Positions 45,512 to 59,311 of a DNA stretch of 64,000 bases are shown here, in pieces (position 1 is the stretch's first letter; each line of letters begins with the position of its first letter). Where the stretch lies: the NCBI GenBank assembly GCA_039583875.1, contig CM077151.1:114780609-114844608 (forward strand), written 5' to 3'. A program made the position numbers and the translations under genes. Below the pieces are notes generated by a model that was not told the origin of the DNA, ran no database searches, and saw nothing but the letters and a program-made list of their open reading frames with translations. The stretch is from Platanthera guangdongensis (Eukaryota > Streptophyta > Magnoliopsida > Asparagales > Orchidaceae).

Positions 45512-46328
45512 ATGGAAGTGATTTATGCAAGAGGTCTGGTTATTGAACTCTTAACGCCAACTAACTTCAAAAAGTAGAAGTCGTGCATGAAAGGTTATCT
45601 TCTAGGCGAGGAGCTATGGGAGGTTGGCGTGGTGAAGATAGGCAGGAAGTTACAGCTGCATTTGGGACTACTGAACATGTGAGGGGCTGGAGTAAAACAG
45701 ATGCAAAGGCGGAGTTTGTCCTCAAGAGGGCTGTTTCACCGGAGCTGTTTGATCACATCATTGGATATGAGTCAGCTGTTGATATTTGGACAACAATTAA
45801 TGAGTTGTTCAGTAGGAAGAATGTGGACAGACTACAATTCCTGGAGAATGAGTTGGCTAGGACAACTCGGGGACACCTGACCATCTCTAAGTTTTTTCTG
45901 AAGATAAAGAGTCTGTGTGCTGAGTAATTAGTGCTTGATCCTGATGAGAAGATCCTGGAGGATAAGATGAAAAGGCACATAATACGTGGCTTGCGGAAGG
46001 AGTGCGTGGCCTTTGTTATCTCTGTTCAAGGCTGCGCTACTCAACCATCTCTGCTAGAACTTGAGAACCTGCTTGCTTCGCAGGAAAGCTTCGCCAGACA
46101 GATGGCTGGGGTCACTGTCTTTGAGGAAGGTAGTGAAGTGCTCTTCACAGGCATAAGAAGAATAGATGGGAAGGGAAGAAGAATAAGACTGCTGCTGAAA
46201 ATGAGCCTTCAACCTCTTATCAGCCAGAGAGGAGTGCTGCTCCTAAGAAGGATTGGAAGAGGAACTTGAAGTGCTACAGGTGTCATCAGCGGGGTCACTT
46301 CAAGCATGACTGCAAGGTCAAGCTGTAG
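45512..46328 (+). pseudogene. Copia A gag, unit 2
   Basis: ATG 45512, then the same TAG at about 45575 as unit 1, and a 1-base loss near 45625 that shifts the start of the core. Core motifs: KRAVSPELFDHIIGYESAV, LQFLENELARTTRG, RHIIRGLRKECVAF and SFARQMAGV. The zinc knuckle CYRCHQRGHFKHDC is intact before the stop at 46326. Confidence 0.86.
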
Positions 46329-47755
46329 CCTAGGCATGCTGCATGCAAGGAGGAAGCTTGCTCTAGTACTGAGGAGGCTGGATGGGGCGGAGATTTCATG
46401 ATGGGCAGTTGTGTCTGTACCTTATCAGCCATCGTCTTTGAAGATGACTGGATCGTGGACTCTGGGTGTGGTCATCACCTCACCGGAGACAAATCGAAGT
46501 TCTCCTCGCTGTAGACTTACTCAGGTAACGAAGCTTTTATTACTGCCGATAATACAGTTTATGCAGTAGAGAAGGAGGGGGTTGTGTCCTTGGGTAGTGA
46601 TAAGGGGCCACTCACGTTAAGGAGTGTGTATCATGTACCGAGCATGAAGAAGAACCTCTTCTCTATGACCAATGCATTAGATGCAGGTTATCACGTTATG
46701 TTTGGGCCAACAGAAGTGTGCAACTTATCAGCGGTGAAGGCTGATGTTGCTCACATTGGGAGGAGAGTAAAGAACCTATTTGTTCTTGCAACCAACTCCT
46801 ATGTTGATCGAATGAGGACAAATGATGGCGCTGCTATCTTGTATGAGAGGCTGGGGCATGTAGACATTGATAAGCTGAAAGCTATGGCAAACATGAGCCT
46901 TGTGAAAGGCTTGCCTAAGCTATCATCCTTTTGCGATGGTCACGTTTGCACAGGATGTCAATACGGTAAGGCTCATCGCCTTTTGTTTGATAAGTCACAA
47001 ATGAGGAGCAAGAGATCATTGGAGTGTATCCATGGTTACTTTATGGGGCCAACTACCCCTGCTAGTCTTGGTGGTAGCAGATACATGCTTGTGTTGATTG
47101 ATGATTATTCAAGATACACTTGGTTGTATTTCATGAAAGAGATGTCGGCACCTTTCCAACTATTTGTGGAGTTCATGGAGCTGGTGGATGGCCGGCTTGG
47201 CCTGCAAATTAAGAAGTTCAGATCAGACAATAGTTGTGAGTTTGTCTCTTCCGAATTCTCTAACTTCTATAGGAAGCACGGGATCTAGAGAGAGCTTACT
47301 TGTGCTTATACTCCACAACAAAACAGAGTAGTAGAGCGGAAGATCCATCATGTGATAGAAACCTGCAAGTGTTTGTTTCATGCAAAAGGCATTCTCAGGT
47401 CCTTTTGGGCAGAAGGAATGGCTTGATCAACCAATGTCATCAATCAGATGCCTCTGATTCCGATCAATATGAAGTCTCCTTTCGAGATGTTGCTGAAGGA
47501 GAAGCCAAGCATGCAACACCTTCTGGTGTTTGGATAAACTTGCTATGTACATGTCCCGGATGATTTAAGGACAAAACTTGATGCAAAGGCCAGGAAGCTT
47601 GTCTTTGTAGGATATGATGCGCGGAAGAAGGGATGGAAATGTTGGATCCTGCGACGAAGAAGTTTGTTGTACCAAGAGATGTGGTCTTTGATGAACTGAC
47701 GTCGTATGGAGGAGGCTCAGTTGAGCTATCAGAGAGCAAGGTTGATGAAGAATAG
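46329..47755 (+). pseudogene. Copia A protease and integrase, unit 2
   Basis: Protease WIVDSGCGHHLTGD is intact, then a stop shared with unit 1. Integrase 46584-47288 is open for 234 codons with YERLGHVDIDKL, CTGCQYGKAH, LIDDYSRYTWLYF and RSDNSCEF (second Asp present). A stop at 47286 precedes the glutamate region PQQNRVVERKIHH. Better preserved than unit 1. Confidence 0.85.
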
Positions 47756-49580
47756 AAGGTTTCTACTGAAGTCCTTCAAGAGGAGCTTGCTGTATCACCA
47801 ACAGCTCCTGTTGCTTCAGGCTTTGGGGCAGAGGCTTCTGGCTCAAGAAGCAGGAGGAGCTTTGCTCAAAATTTTCCCGGAAATGGAGTTGATCCTGAAG
47901 AAGCAACGGAGGTGGTGAGGAAGGATCAGACCCTTCGGAGATCAAAGAGGAACCTAGCCACCAGCTCGATACTGTGATGGGAATGCAGTGAGCTTTGTAT
48001 CCTGCTTCTTTGCAGGCCCTCTAGATGAGCGAGAGCCTTGAAACTTCAATGAGGCCGCTGGAGTCAAGGAGTGGGAAGATTCCATGAAGGAGGAGATCTC
48101 TGCTCTCAAGAAGAATGAAACTCGGGTCCTTGTTCCCAAGGTTGATGACATTACTCCAGTGACTTGCAAGTGCGTGTACACGTTAAAGAAGAAGGCTGAT
48201 GGGAGCATCGAAAGATACAAGACTCGCCTTGTTGCATGAGGATTCTCACAACAGTATGGAGAGGACTATGAGGAGACATTTAGTCCGGTTGCAAAGATGA
48301 CTTCAGTTCGGGTAGTGATCGCCTTGGCTGCTTACCAAGGATGGAGGTTGTGGCAGCTTGACGTAAAGAATGCCTTTCTTTACAGAGAGATTGATAAGGA
48401 CATCTTCATGGATCAGCCGCTTGGTTTTGTTTCTGAAGTTCATCTAGACTATGTCTACAAGCTCAGGAAGGCTCTCTACGGGTTGAAGCAGGCCCCAAGA
48501 GCTTGGTATGGGAAGATAGCAGAATACCTACAAATCTGCAGATATGTTGCTTCCAACTCAGATTCAAGCTTGTTCATCAATAAGAATGGGGAGCTTCAAG
48601 TCTTGGTCTTGCTGTATGTTGATGATATGATCATAACAGGGAATTCAGAGGAGGAGGTAGCTAGGCTCATGGTTGAGCTAGCTATTCACTTCGAGATGAA
48701 AGACTTGGGAGAGCCTCATCACTTTCTTGGTCTCGTAGTGGAGAGGAAGGAGAGCATGATACTCATTTGCCAGAAAGGTTATGCAGATCGCATTATTAAT
48801 CGATTCAGCATGAAGGAAGGGAAGAGTTGCCCTACTCCTCTGGATCATGGGCTAAAGCTTCGACGAGATAAAGGAAGGATTCTTCCTGATCCCTTGGTGT
48901 TCAGAGCTCTAGTGGGGAGCTTGATCTACCTAACGATTATAAGGCCAGACATTGCTTACGCTGTTGGCCGAGTAAGTCGGTTTATGGCAGAGCCAAGAAA
49001 GTCTCATCTGGTAGCGGCAAAGAACATCTTGAAGTATGTCAAGTTTACTTCTGATATGGGGCTCCTTTATAGGAGGGGCACAGACTTTTCTTTGTCAGGA
49101 TAAACGGATGCTGATTATGTTGGTGACTGGGATGATCGACGATCAACTTCGGGTTATATTTTCACATGTGGATCAGCTAGCATCTTGTGGTGTAGCAAGA
49201 AGCAGGACTCAGTGTCCGTCTCAACTACAGAAGTAGAGTACAAGGCTTCAGCTTTGGCTGCTTGAGAAGACATTTGGCTAAGGTGGCTAGTTGAGGACAT
49301 CCATGAGGAAGTGCACAGTCCAACTTTGCTCCGAGGTGACAATGAAAGTTCTTTCAAATAGGTGAACAATCTAGCTTGTCATACAAGGACGAAGCATATA
49401 GAGATCGAGCACCACTTCATAAGGAAGAAGGTGTTGGAGGGATCTCTTATGGTCGGGCATGTTAGGGGTGTAGACAACCTTGTTGACATCTTCACGAAGC
49501 CGTTGTCGAAGGGGCCATTTCAACGGCTACGAGGTTTGCTGGGCTTGATCACCACTTATCACTTCAAGGGGGAGTGTTGA
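47756..49580 (+). pseudogene. Copia A reverse transcriptase and RNase H, unit 2
   Basis: RT plus the start of RNase H is open for 268 codons (48297-49103): [63 protein letters not shown]. RNase H continues through stops at about 49101 and 49263 and the segment ESSFK, a stop, then VNNLACHTRTKHIEIEHHFIR, ending HFKGEC at 49580. Several stops of unit 1 are absent. Confidence 0.88.
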
Positions 49581-51151
49581 AAATCATGAAGTGAAAGTGG
49601 GTGATGTGGCAGACCGTTCAGTCTAAGTAGTCTGAGTCCATGGCCTGGGCGGACTGATGTTGCACCCTGGGTGTACTGGCCAGGTTGGTCTTGGTGGTTT
49701 GGCTATTCTAGTGGAGCGGCCTGTGCGGCTTGTATCTGTCGGTCTGGTGATGGTACTCAGTTCGGCCTGCGGTTCTATAGATAGGCCGGTAATGGAGTAA
49801 CCGCGCGGTTTGGAGGATAAGTCCGCGGAGTGTGGCGGACTTGATTAGAGACCGCGGAGTTCTCTATTATGGACTATCTTTGGAGATCGGCTTTGGTCCT
49901 TGCCGAGTTCTCTGGTGTTATGGGTAGTGTTAGCTGCACTCATGTGGAGGACTGAGCATGACGATCAGTATTGGAGCTAGAGGACAGGGGCTTTGTCCGC
50001 CGAGCTTACGCAGGACTCTTGGTGGTTTGCTGCACATGGTCACACTATGTGATAAGTCCGGGGCTTCCACAGTGTCCACAGAGTCCGCTGTTGACGGGGC
50101 AATCTGCCTGTTGGTCATGGACTCTTGTGGCGGGCTGAGTTATTCTTGAGCTGTGCAGAATGTCGCCATGTCCGCGAATGGTGTGGGGACTAATGCAGTA
50201 TAGGTTGTGGTTGTGCCTGTGTACTGTGCAGTGAGGCGGACTGGTTGGGTGCTTGCGGGCTATGTGGGCTATTGACTTGTCCGCATAGTGTGTGTGGACT
50301 ACGACGGAGTCCGCCTGGTGGTGGACACCTTGCCTTGATTCCTTGCGGGCTGTTTGAACTCCGGCTAAGTCCTTGCGGACTTGGCAGACTGGGTTTTGCT
50401 AGTTACGAGCTGGGGTGGTGACTCTATTCTTTAGGGCGGTGACCACACTCCTCACCCCGTCTATAAATAGACCCCCCTGGTACGTCTACAGTATCTGAGG
50501 GAATAGAAAGTTGAGACTTGGTTAAGTGCGGAGGCCTTGGTTTTCTTGTCCGCACGGTTTGAACAGAGTTAACTGATTGCTATTTGCAGGTTTCGCAGCT
50601 AGCACTGTGGAGCCAGGAGTTTGGCTTTGACTTCGTTCAGGATCAGTGAAGTTTCCCATTTCAATCGGCTGTCTCAGCAGGTTGCTTCTGCGGCTTGTCA
50701 GTTTTCTTTGCTTCAGCTTTTCCAAGTTCAATAACCTCTCCGTCGGACTCGGGCGGTCAGGTTTTCAGTTCGGCAGCAGTCAGTGAATAACGGCATGTCT
50801 GCGCGACCTCACTATCTCGGCGGACTCCGTGTTTTATTCGGCTTCTAGCTGTAGCAGTTCGGGCGGTTTCGGTGACTTTGGCGGACTGGGCGGTCTCGGC
50901 ATTCTCCAGTTCTGTCTTCCCGGATTGATCTGTTTCTTTCTATTTTACCTTGTACTGGCGAAATCATGTCTCGCCACGTATACCTTGCCCTGTAAAGAAG
51001 TTAATAAATATATGATCTGCTTGTTCGTTCTACTTGTAATTGGTGTTTGGGCTTGCTTTTCGAGTTCCTCTAGATCAAGGTGTGATCTTGGTAGCTCTGA
51101 GAATATTAATTTGGCGTCACACTATCTTGTTGATCATCTTGAGAAATTTCA
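49575..51151 (+). repeat. 3' LTR of copia A, unit 2
   Basis: Uninterrupted; holds the empty B target (CGGTCTGGTGATGG near 49740). TATA box 50462-50469. Close to the unit 1 3' LTR, but strongly diverged from the 5' LTR at 43836. Confidence 0.9.
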
Positions 51152-51644
51152 ACAAATTTATCCCAAGATCCTTTCTCCTCCCTCAATAGATTTTCCTATT
51201 GAAGAAGACCGAAATGGGGAGATGTGTAGCAATACATAAGGGAGAGATATAGAAGCATTACTTGACATGACTAGCTCATGTTGAGTCAGTGTATATTACT
51301 TGAATATTTTTAAGTAGTATGAGAAATGCAATAACTGACTACAGGTTAAGGGATAACTATGTCAGTGCATAGTTTGAGGTAATTGCTTTTAGTGGAGCTC
51401 CATTTTAATATTAAGTGGTAGAAAGGAGAGTGCATATTACTTGAACAATTGCTCAAGTAGTATGAGTGTGCATTGACTTAACCTTTTGAGTCAATACAAT
51501 TTATTGGAGCTCATTGAATTAGTATAGCATAAACTAGAAGTTTGTAGCAGATTATAATGTATAACTGCATGAATTTTTTCTGACTATTATGTTAATGCCT
51601 CTTAGTATTATTGGGTGTTCTGCCTTCTTCAAATTGGGGGAGAT
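51152..51644 (+). other. 3' internal remnant of element Y, unit 2
   Basis: Matches 17450-17942 and ends in AAATTGGGGGAGA before TGTTGGGTCC. Confidence 0.7.
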
Positions 51645-53557
51645 TGTTGGGTCCATTGCCCACAATGTTCCCTAAATTGTATTTGAAGAGACATCTCCAT
51701 CAACACTAAGAGCATAATTGCACTTGTTGTCATTTAAGCTCATCTTGTGTAGGATTTTCCATGGAATAATTCCAAACAGATTGTCTAAGTGATGTGACAA
51801 GTGGTCATAAGGCATAAAGGTGGACACCAAGAGAAGATGTTGGAAAGGTAGGAATTTGCTAAAGTCACAGACGTTGAGTGAGGCAAGCTCACTCAACACC
51901 AGAGGTAAGAAAGAATGTTGGTAAGCCAGAAATATGGATAAGTAGTTTGGCGTTGAGTGATGAAGACACACTCAACACCATAGAGCAAAAAGGCTGTAAG
52001 TTGAACGTAGTCTAACTCGGTCCAAAATTCATCGAACTAAGTTCAGAGTTCGTCATGATGAGCTCACCATTCGTCAAGCTTAAATCACAGCAAAAAGGCC
52101 ATAAGTTGAACTTAGTCGAGCTCAATTCAAAATTTGTGGAACTAAGTTCAGAGTTCTTCTAGTTGAGCTCATCATTCGTAGAGCTAAATTTAGATGTGTG
52201 GGACTCAGAATTCGTCGAGCTCAGCTCAGCATTCATCGAGCTGAGCTCACCTTTCATCAAACTAAATTCAGAATTTGGTATTCAGTTTTCTTCGAGCTCA
52301 TCCCACAGAGAATCGATCTCAACTCAACATTCGTCGAACTAAAGCCCAAAAAATTAACTAAGGCAAAATCGATGAGACAGCGGAGATAGCTGAGAAGTAT
52401 GTCTCAGCATAACTGTTGAGGCAAAGCAAGCTGGAATTTTCAAAGACCAAAAGCGTTTAGTGAAGCGGGTTCATTTAATGCTTCTAATAAAGAAGGAAGC
52501 GCTGAGACAGTTGAGTGGAAAACTACTGAGACAGAAGATTGTCTCAGCTATAAAACAAAAACCGCTGAGATCAGTGAGAGGAAACTGCTAAGACAAGAGA
52601 TAGTCTCAATAGTGAAGAAGAAACCACAGAGACAGTTGAGAATTAAGCGCTGAGATAAAGCCAGCAGAATTTCTCTAAGTCCAGAGTGTTGAGAGAGGCA
52701 CGTTCAGTCAATGCTTCTAATGAATAGCCAAGACAGATGGCGTTGAGTGACTTAACATCACTCAATGCTTATTGAAGATCTAAAAATTTGGCCAAGTCCA
52801 GAAGGTGATGACCACTGCTGACATCATCAAAAGTAAACAATTCAAAGTACTTCATGCAGTTGCGAGAAATCTACAGCAGCACTTTATGACCACTACTGAC
52901 ATTACCAGAAGTCAACAAAGTCAAAATTATTCAAACCATTGCGGGAAAGCTGCAGTAGCGCCGAAAGCTTATGTGTCCTTTTCTGAAGGAGGTGGCGCTC
53001 ACCATTGTTGGGTGGGCCCACACTCAAATTGTGTCGTTGATTCAAATCAAAACATATAATAGGAATAAAGTAAAGGGGATCGGGGTTACAGAGAACTAAC
53101 ATAGAACACATGAAGAATATACGGAAATTATAGGCGCATGGACATCATCTTCTTCGACAAGCTTGAAGGCAAAAGTCCATCAGAGCTAGCTAGAAGGCAG
53201 GAAACGTTAGCTGAAGCTCTTTCAAGTTCATCAAGAGTGTTCTCTCCAGAACAAGGCAGCTGATTCTTCAGATCAACAAGGAGATAGCTGTGTGAAGGAC
53301 AGTGATGAGTATAATTATTTAAGTCCTTTATACTATCGTATTTGTAATCATTTCCACAATTATCTACCTCCATTCATTATAATTGCACAAAAATAGTTAA
53401 GAACTTGAATTATCATGAATAGAAGTGCGCAATATGTATTTTCCTTCATATTCCTTTATTAAGTTATTTATTTATTCATTAATCTTCTTAATACAGGTAT
53501 TGCAAGTCCTTGGAACTAAAGGTTTTTGAGCAAGCAGAGGTGTTCACAGATCCAACA
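51645..53557 (+). repeat. 3' LTR of element Y, unit 2
   Basis: Counterpart of 17943-19765. It has about 90 bp (52104-52191) missing from unit 1, in the hairpin-rich U3. The TATA-like site reads TATAATA here. Confidence 0.65.
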
Positions 53558-54809
53558 TGACTTCTGGCAGGAAAATCTTGGATTGGGCACCACACGGGTA
53601 AGGACACGCCTGTGTCATTACCCGTATCCTTATCGGGAAGGATCAGACTTTGAGCCATGAAGAACACACGACCGTGTTACTTGTCGTGTCAAAAGACACG
53701 GCTCACGACCAGGCGTGCCTTTTCATTTCAAAACAGCCCGATGCACCGTTTAGACCCTAAACGGCCTTTGACACGGCCGTGTTGGAACACATGTTTGACA
53801 TCTGCTTGCATGAATATTATAAAACATACACAAATAAATAGAAGAGGACTTTTGGATTGAAGGACTTGGAGAACTTCTGCAGGACGGAAGTGGAGCACTC
53901 AAGCGAAAGGGAAATTGAAGGAAATAATCCGTATGGTTTTAATCTTCATATATCTCTTTTAATTTTCCGCTTTTCTTTGTGTATCTAACCTTTATTTTAC
54001 ATTTTGTATGAGACTTGATTTTTTTGAACTTATTCAGTAATCATGTATGTTGATTTTCATTTTGATCTGTTGTATTTTATTCGTATGTGTGCTTTCAAGC
54101 AAAGAGATTGATCATAGATTTGAAGTTAATATTTATTTCATGTGAATCCCAAACTTCTAGATTAAGAAATTGGAAGGTTGTGATGATGGTTATTAATTCC
54201 ATTCTATGGTGTTCTTCCTCTTTATATTTCAAATTTCATGATCGAGAGATATGTTGTTTGGATAATGACAATACAAATAATTAGATTCATGGTATGTTAG
54301 AGATAGAATTACATGGATTCATGTATTTGACAGGGTTACTTTATATTAATGAAAATTTGAGTTCTGTGAGTTGTTCGAGAGAAAATTTACTCAACTTAAG
54401 TTTAGGTATTGAATTGCTCGAGAGAGAATTCGATAAAGAATGACCCCTTACAATACTATGAATTCGATAATTTTGTAAATACATGGTTACATAGACTTGA
54501 ATTAATGAGTAAATATTCTCATGTGATTACTCTTAGACTATCTGATTTTTACTATCCTTAATCCTCCAATATCATTTTATCCAATTAGTCCTAGTAATGT
54601 TAATTTAGAAGAACAAATAACTTTAAATAACGGTACGATAATTGAGTGAGAGTGAGTACGAGTACTTGAAAAGACCCTGAGAAATACAACACAAGATGTA
54701 GATTTCTCCAATACTATGATTGATAGGTGCACTTGCCTTAGATTAAAATCAATCTAGCTTATACCTATCTACATAGTTTACACTAGAGTTGCAAATAAAA
54801 TCCGCATCA
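53558..54809 (+). repeat. 5' LTR of Athila element C, unit 2
   Basis: Counterpart of 19766-21016, ending GCATCA before the primer site CGGCGCCGTTGCCGG at 54816. A 24-bp tandem repeat at 54911-54958 in the leader is single in unit 1. Confidence 0.65.
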
Positions 54810-54984
54810 AGTTTTCGGCGCCGTTGCCGGTGATTCGTTTTTAATATTTTGAAAGCTTAAACTCTATTAGTCTACCAATTTTTGATTAGTAACATATAAT
54901 TGTAAATTAAATTATTGTATAATTATACCAATTAATTATTGTATAATTATACCAATTAATCTCTATTTTGTAGACTGTTAGTCT

Positions 54985-56622
54985 ATGACCAGGGGAAGAA
55001 ATTCTGGGTTAACACCATTTCATCCTAACCTGGAAAAGATCATTCATAACACCTCACAAAGGGACTTGAGAACTGATAACACGGATAATTCAAACAGACT
55101 TTCAGAAGAGAAAACAGTAAACTTAGGAGATCATCATCCAAATAATCCAGATAACATAGTAAATCAGAACGAGCAAACCATGTCTGACTTTACTAGACCT
55201 AATCTCCATGGTACTGGGTCAAGCATTGTTAGACCACCTATTGTTGCCAACAATTTGGAATTGAAGCCTAGTATTATTCAGATGGTTCAACAGTTTGTCC
55301 AATATGATGGACTGCAAGATGAAGATCCCAACACACACTTAACCGGACTCTTGGAGATATGTGATACATTCAAGATCAATGGCGTTACCAATGATGTCAT
55401 TTGATTGAGGTTGTTTCCGTTCTCACTAAGGCACAAGGCAAAGTAGTGGTTAAACTCATTACCTAGAGGATCGATTACTACATGGGATATGATGGTTGAG
55501 AAGTTCTTGATGAAGTATTTTCCAACGGCTAAGACTACAAAGCTAATGAATTGTTGTATGACATATGGGAATGATTCAAGGAACTATTAAGGAAGTGTCC
55601 CCATCATGCATTACCTTCCTGGCTTCAGATTCAGACCTTCTACAATGGTCTCAATCCAGCCACTAAACAGATGATTGATGCAGCCAGTGGAGGAACCTTG
55701 AACAATAAGACACCAGAAGCGCCTCAACAGTTGATAGAAGACATGGCAATGAACAACTATAAATGGACTACCGTGAGACAGAAGCCTAATAAGCCTGTAG
55801 GAATCTATGAAGTGGATGTCGTCACTGCCTTAGCTATTCAAGTTGATAAGCTTAATGATAAGATGGATAATCTAGCTTTAGCATCGCCCTTCATGGTGCC
55901 ACAACAATGGGACCCTTCATTTGGTGGAATGTCTGGTTGTGAACCTCAAGTGCATGAACATGTTGACTATATGGGCAATAATACCAGACCTACCTTCAAC
56001 CAAGCAAACAACCCATATAGTTCTACATACATTCCAGGATGGATGAACCACCGAATTTTCTTGTGGAGGATAAGGAAATCAAGGAAAGCAACCTGTGTTT
56101 GGACAACCACAACAACAGGATCAAAGGAAGCCATCATTAGAAGATGTACTCACCAAGTTCATGCAAACAACTGATGTAGTTTTCCGGAATCAAGAGGCTC
56201 TATACGGAATTTGGAGAATTAGATAGGTCAGCTCGCAAGGATGGTATATGAAAGGCAACTAGGAACACTTCCTTGTAATATGGAAACAAACCCGAAGGAA
56301 CATGCAAAAGCAAAACAATTGAGGAGTGGAAAGGAATTACAAGACTAAAGGCTTACAAAGGAAGCACCCCAAGAGGAGTCTAGTGGCGAAGGACAGAATG
56401 AGATGAATTCAAAATCAAAGGACTATCAACCAGCAAATACAATATCCAGTGAAGCTGAACAAGGAGTGCATGGATGCGCAATATGGTAAATTCTTATCCA
56501 TGTTTAAACAATTACATGTTAATTTACCTTTTTCCGAAGTCATTAAAATGTGGAAGTATGCTAAATTTCTAAAGGACTTAATTTCAAATAAAACGAAAAT
56601 AAAAGAATTATTTTGGTAACAC
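54985..56622 (+). pseudogene. Athila C gag, unit 2
   Basis: ATG 54985. The first frame is open for 139 codons, through the point where unit 1 has a stop, and reaches DPNTHLTGLLEICDTFKINGV. It then has the same later stops and shifts as unit 1, with MIDAASGGTLNNKTPEAPQ and the YAKFLKDL end before the MITE. Confidence 0.84.
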
Positions 56623-56625
56623 TTA

Positions 56626-56847
56626 GGCTTCATTTGTTTCGGCGGTGGCGGATCGATCCGTCAGGTGGAAACGGAGTGTTCGAAACGGAGGGGGGGGGGT
56701 GGTTGCTCCAAACGAAGCTTTTTGGGGGGGTTTCTCAAGGCAGGTGGTTGGAAACAGAGCAAACGCCGTCGAAGGTTTATTTGTTTACCCTCCTTCCGGC
56801 GGTGTTTGCCCAAAATGGAGCAGCGAAATGCCCAAACAAATAGAGCC
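56626..56847 (+). mobile_element. Tourist-like MITE inside C, unit 2
   Basis: 222 bp, TTA at 56623-56625 and 56848-56850, same ends as 22808-23027. Differs mainly by a longer G run (near 56690). Confidence 0.85.
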
Positions 56848-56850
56848 TTA

Positions 56851-57704
56851 GTGAAGAATGTTCCGCTATTTTACAGAACAAATTTCCACGAAAACTTAGG
56901 GATCCCGGTTCATTTTTAATTCCATTTTTAATCGGTGATTTACAAGTGAATAAAGCTTTAGCGGAGTTAGGAGCTAATATAAACTTAATGCCTTATAAAC
57001 TATATTTGAAACTAGGTTTAGGAGAACTTAGCCCTACTATAATGAGTATTCAATTAGTAGATCGTTATGTTAAGTATCCTATAGGAATAGTAGAGGATGT
57101 ATTTGTTAAGGTAGATAAGTTTATATTTCCAGCCAATTTTGTTATTTTAGATATGGACAAAAATGTAGAAGTGCCACTCTTACTAGGTCGTCCGTTCTTA
57201 GCGACATCTAGAGCTCTTATTGATGTTTTTGATGGTAAATTAGTTTTGCGAGTAGGGGAGGATGAAGTTACAGTTCAAATCATTAATACAATAAAGCAAT
57301 CTTTGGATAATGATGATTATTGCTACTTTTGCCATGGTGTTGATAATATTATGACTTCTATGAATTCTAAATTATATTATAGGGATCCTTTATAGATTTG
57401 CATCAGTAACAGTTATCTGGAAGAAGACAAAAATCAAGATATTGTCGAACATTTATATTATCTAGATAACTCCATTTCAGTGAATAGGAAGATTGAGTAT
57501 AGTTTGATTACATACAGAGATCTTGAAAATCTTAAAAATAATACTAAGGATCCACTGATAATAGAATTTAAAAAATTACCGGATCATCTTGAGTATGCAT
57601 TCTTAGGATCTGATTCTACTTACCCAGTTATTTTTTCTTCTAATCTTTTTGAAACTGAAAAACAAAAGTTAATAACTATGCTAAGAAGTATAAAGGTGTT
57701 ATAG
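56851..57704 (+). pseudogene. Athila C protease region, unit 2
   Basis: AELGANINLMPYKLYLKLGL: here the usual DLGAS reads ELGAN, so both the catalytic Asp and the Ser are changed relative to unit 1. The rest (FVILDMDKNVEVPLLLGRP, FLATSRALIDV) is well kept. A TAG near 57393 splits the frame. Confidence 0.85.
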
Positions 57705-57763
57705 CATGGCAAATAACAGATATAAAAGGTATCAACCCTAGTTTTTGCACCCCCAAGATCCTT

Positions 57764-59250
57764 TTGGATGAAAACTATAAGCCTTCTATCCAACCACAAT
57801 GTAGGCTAAATCCAAATATGAAAGAGATAGTGAAAGCTGAGATTATTAAGTTATTAGAAGCTGGAATGATATACGATATTTCAGATAGTTCATGGGTTAA
57901 TCCTATACAAGTTGTTCCTAAGAAGGGTGTTTTAATGGTAGTAGCAAATGATAAGAATGAATTGATTCCAACGTGAACAATTATAGGTTGGCGTGTATGT
58001 ATTGATTATTAGAAGTTAAAAGATGCTACTAGGAAAGACCACTTCCCTCTACAATTCATTGATCAAATATTATAACGATTATCAGGCAATTCTTATTATT
58101 GTTTTCTAGATGGATTTCTGGATATTTCTAAATACTTGTATCACTAAAAGACCAGGAGAAGACAACATTCACTTATCCATTTGGTACCTTTGCCTATAGA
58201 CGAATGTCAATTGGTTTATGTAATGCACCATCCACTTTCCAAAGGTTCATGTTAGCTATATTTAATGACTACGTTGAAGATATTATGGAAGTCATTATGG
58301 ATGATTTTTCTGTGTTTGGTGATTCTTTTGATTTGTGTTTGAAGAATTTAGAAAAAGTTCTGAGAAGGTCTGAGGAAACAAATCTTGCACTTAGTTGGGA
58401 GAAGTGTCATTTTATGGTGCAAGAAGGGTTAGTTCTTGGCCATAAGATCTCAAGCCAAGGAATTCAAGTGGTTAGAGCGATGATTGAAACTATAGAAATG
58501 TTTCCACCACCAACCTCCGTTAAGTCAATGAGAAGCTTTTTAGGTCATGCCGGATTCTATCGCGGTACATTAAAGACTTCTGTAAAATAACTAAAGCACT
58601 TACTAGGCTTTTTGAGAAAGACAACTTTTATTTTTGATGAAGAGTGTCTGCAAGACTTTGAGTTCTTGAAAGAAAGATTAATAAATTCTCCTATTATGAT
58701 TGCACCTGATTTTGCTCAAACTTTCGAGATCATGTATGACGCTAGAAGTTTTGCGGTAGGGGCTATTTTAGGACAACGCCGGAACAAAAACTTTCACCTT
58801 ATATATTATGCTTGCAAAACAATTAATAACGCACATGAGAACTATACAACAGCGGAAAAAGAACTCCTAGCAGTGGTATTTGCCTTCGATAAATTTAGAT
58901 CCTATTTAATATTGTCTAAGGTGGTAGTATACACAGATCACTCTACCCTATGATATTTACTTGCCAAAGCGGAAGCAAAACCTCGTTTAATCCGTTGGGT
59001 TCTCTTATTGCAAGAATTTGATTTGGAAATTATGGATAAATGAGGAGCAGAAAACTTAGCGGCAGATCATCTCTCATGTTTAGAAAATCCAATACGAACA
59101 ATGTTTGATGAGACTGAGATTAGTGATACATTTCCGGAGGAATCGCTATTTGCATTATGTACAAATATAAATACTGATTATCCGTGGTTTGCCGACGATG
59201 CAAACTATATTGTGGCTAAGGTCTTTCCAAATGATTTTTCATATCAGTAG
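57764..59250 (+). pseudogene. Athila C reverse transcriptase and RNase H, unit 2
   Basis: Same order as unit 1: QPQCRLNPNMKEIVKAEI, NAPSTFQRFMLAIF, VIMDDFSVFG. The FLGHAGFYR segment that unit 1 lost is present here (58540). RNase H FEIMYDARSFAVGAILGQR, ENYTTAEKELLAVVFAF, then a stop and AENLAADHLS. Confidence 0.85.
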
Positions 59251-59311
59251 AAAAAAAATATTTCTCTGACTTGAAATATTACTTTTTGGAGGACCCCTAT
59301 ATATTTCGGAT

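Larger units (their letters stand above)
43836..51151 (+). mobile_element. Copia element A, unit 2 (both LTRs present)
   Basis: LTRs 43836-45421 (1586 bp) and 49575-51151 (1577 bp), both TGTTGAAAATC ... AAATTTCA. The flanks are AATCT on the left and ACAAA on the right, so there is no target duplication. The LTRs differ at 38 of about 228 aligned positions in the sampled part. Internal: primer site, gag, protease, integrase, RT, RNase H, polypurine tract. Confidence 0.88.
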
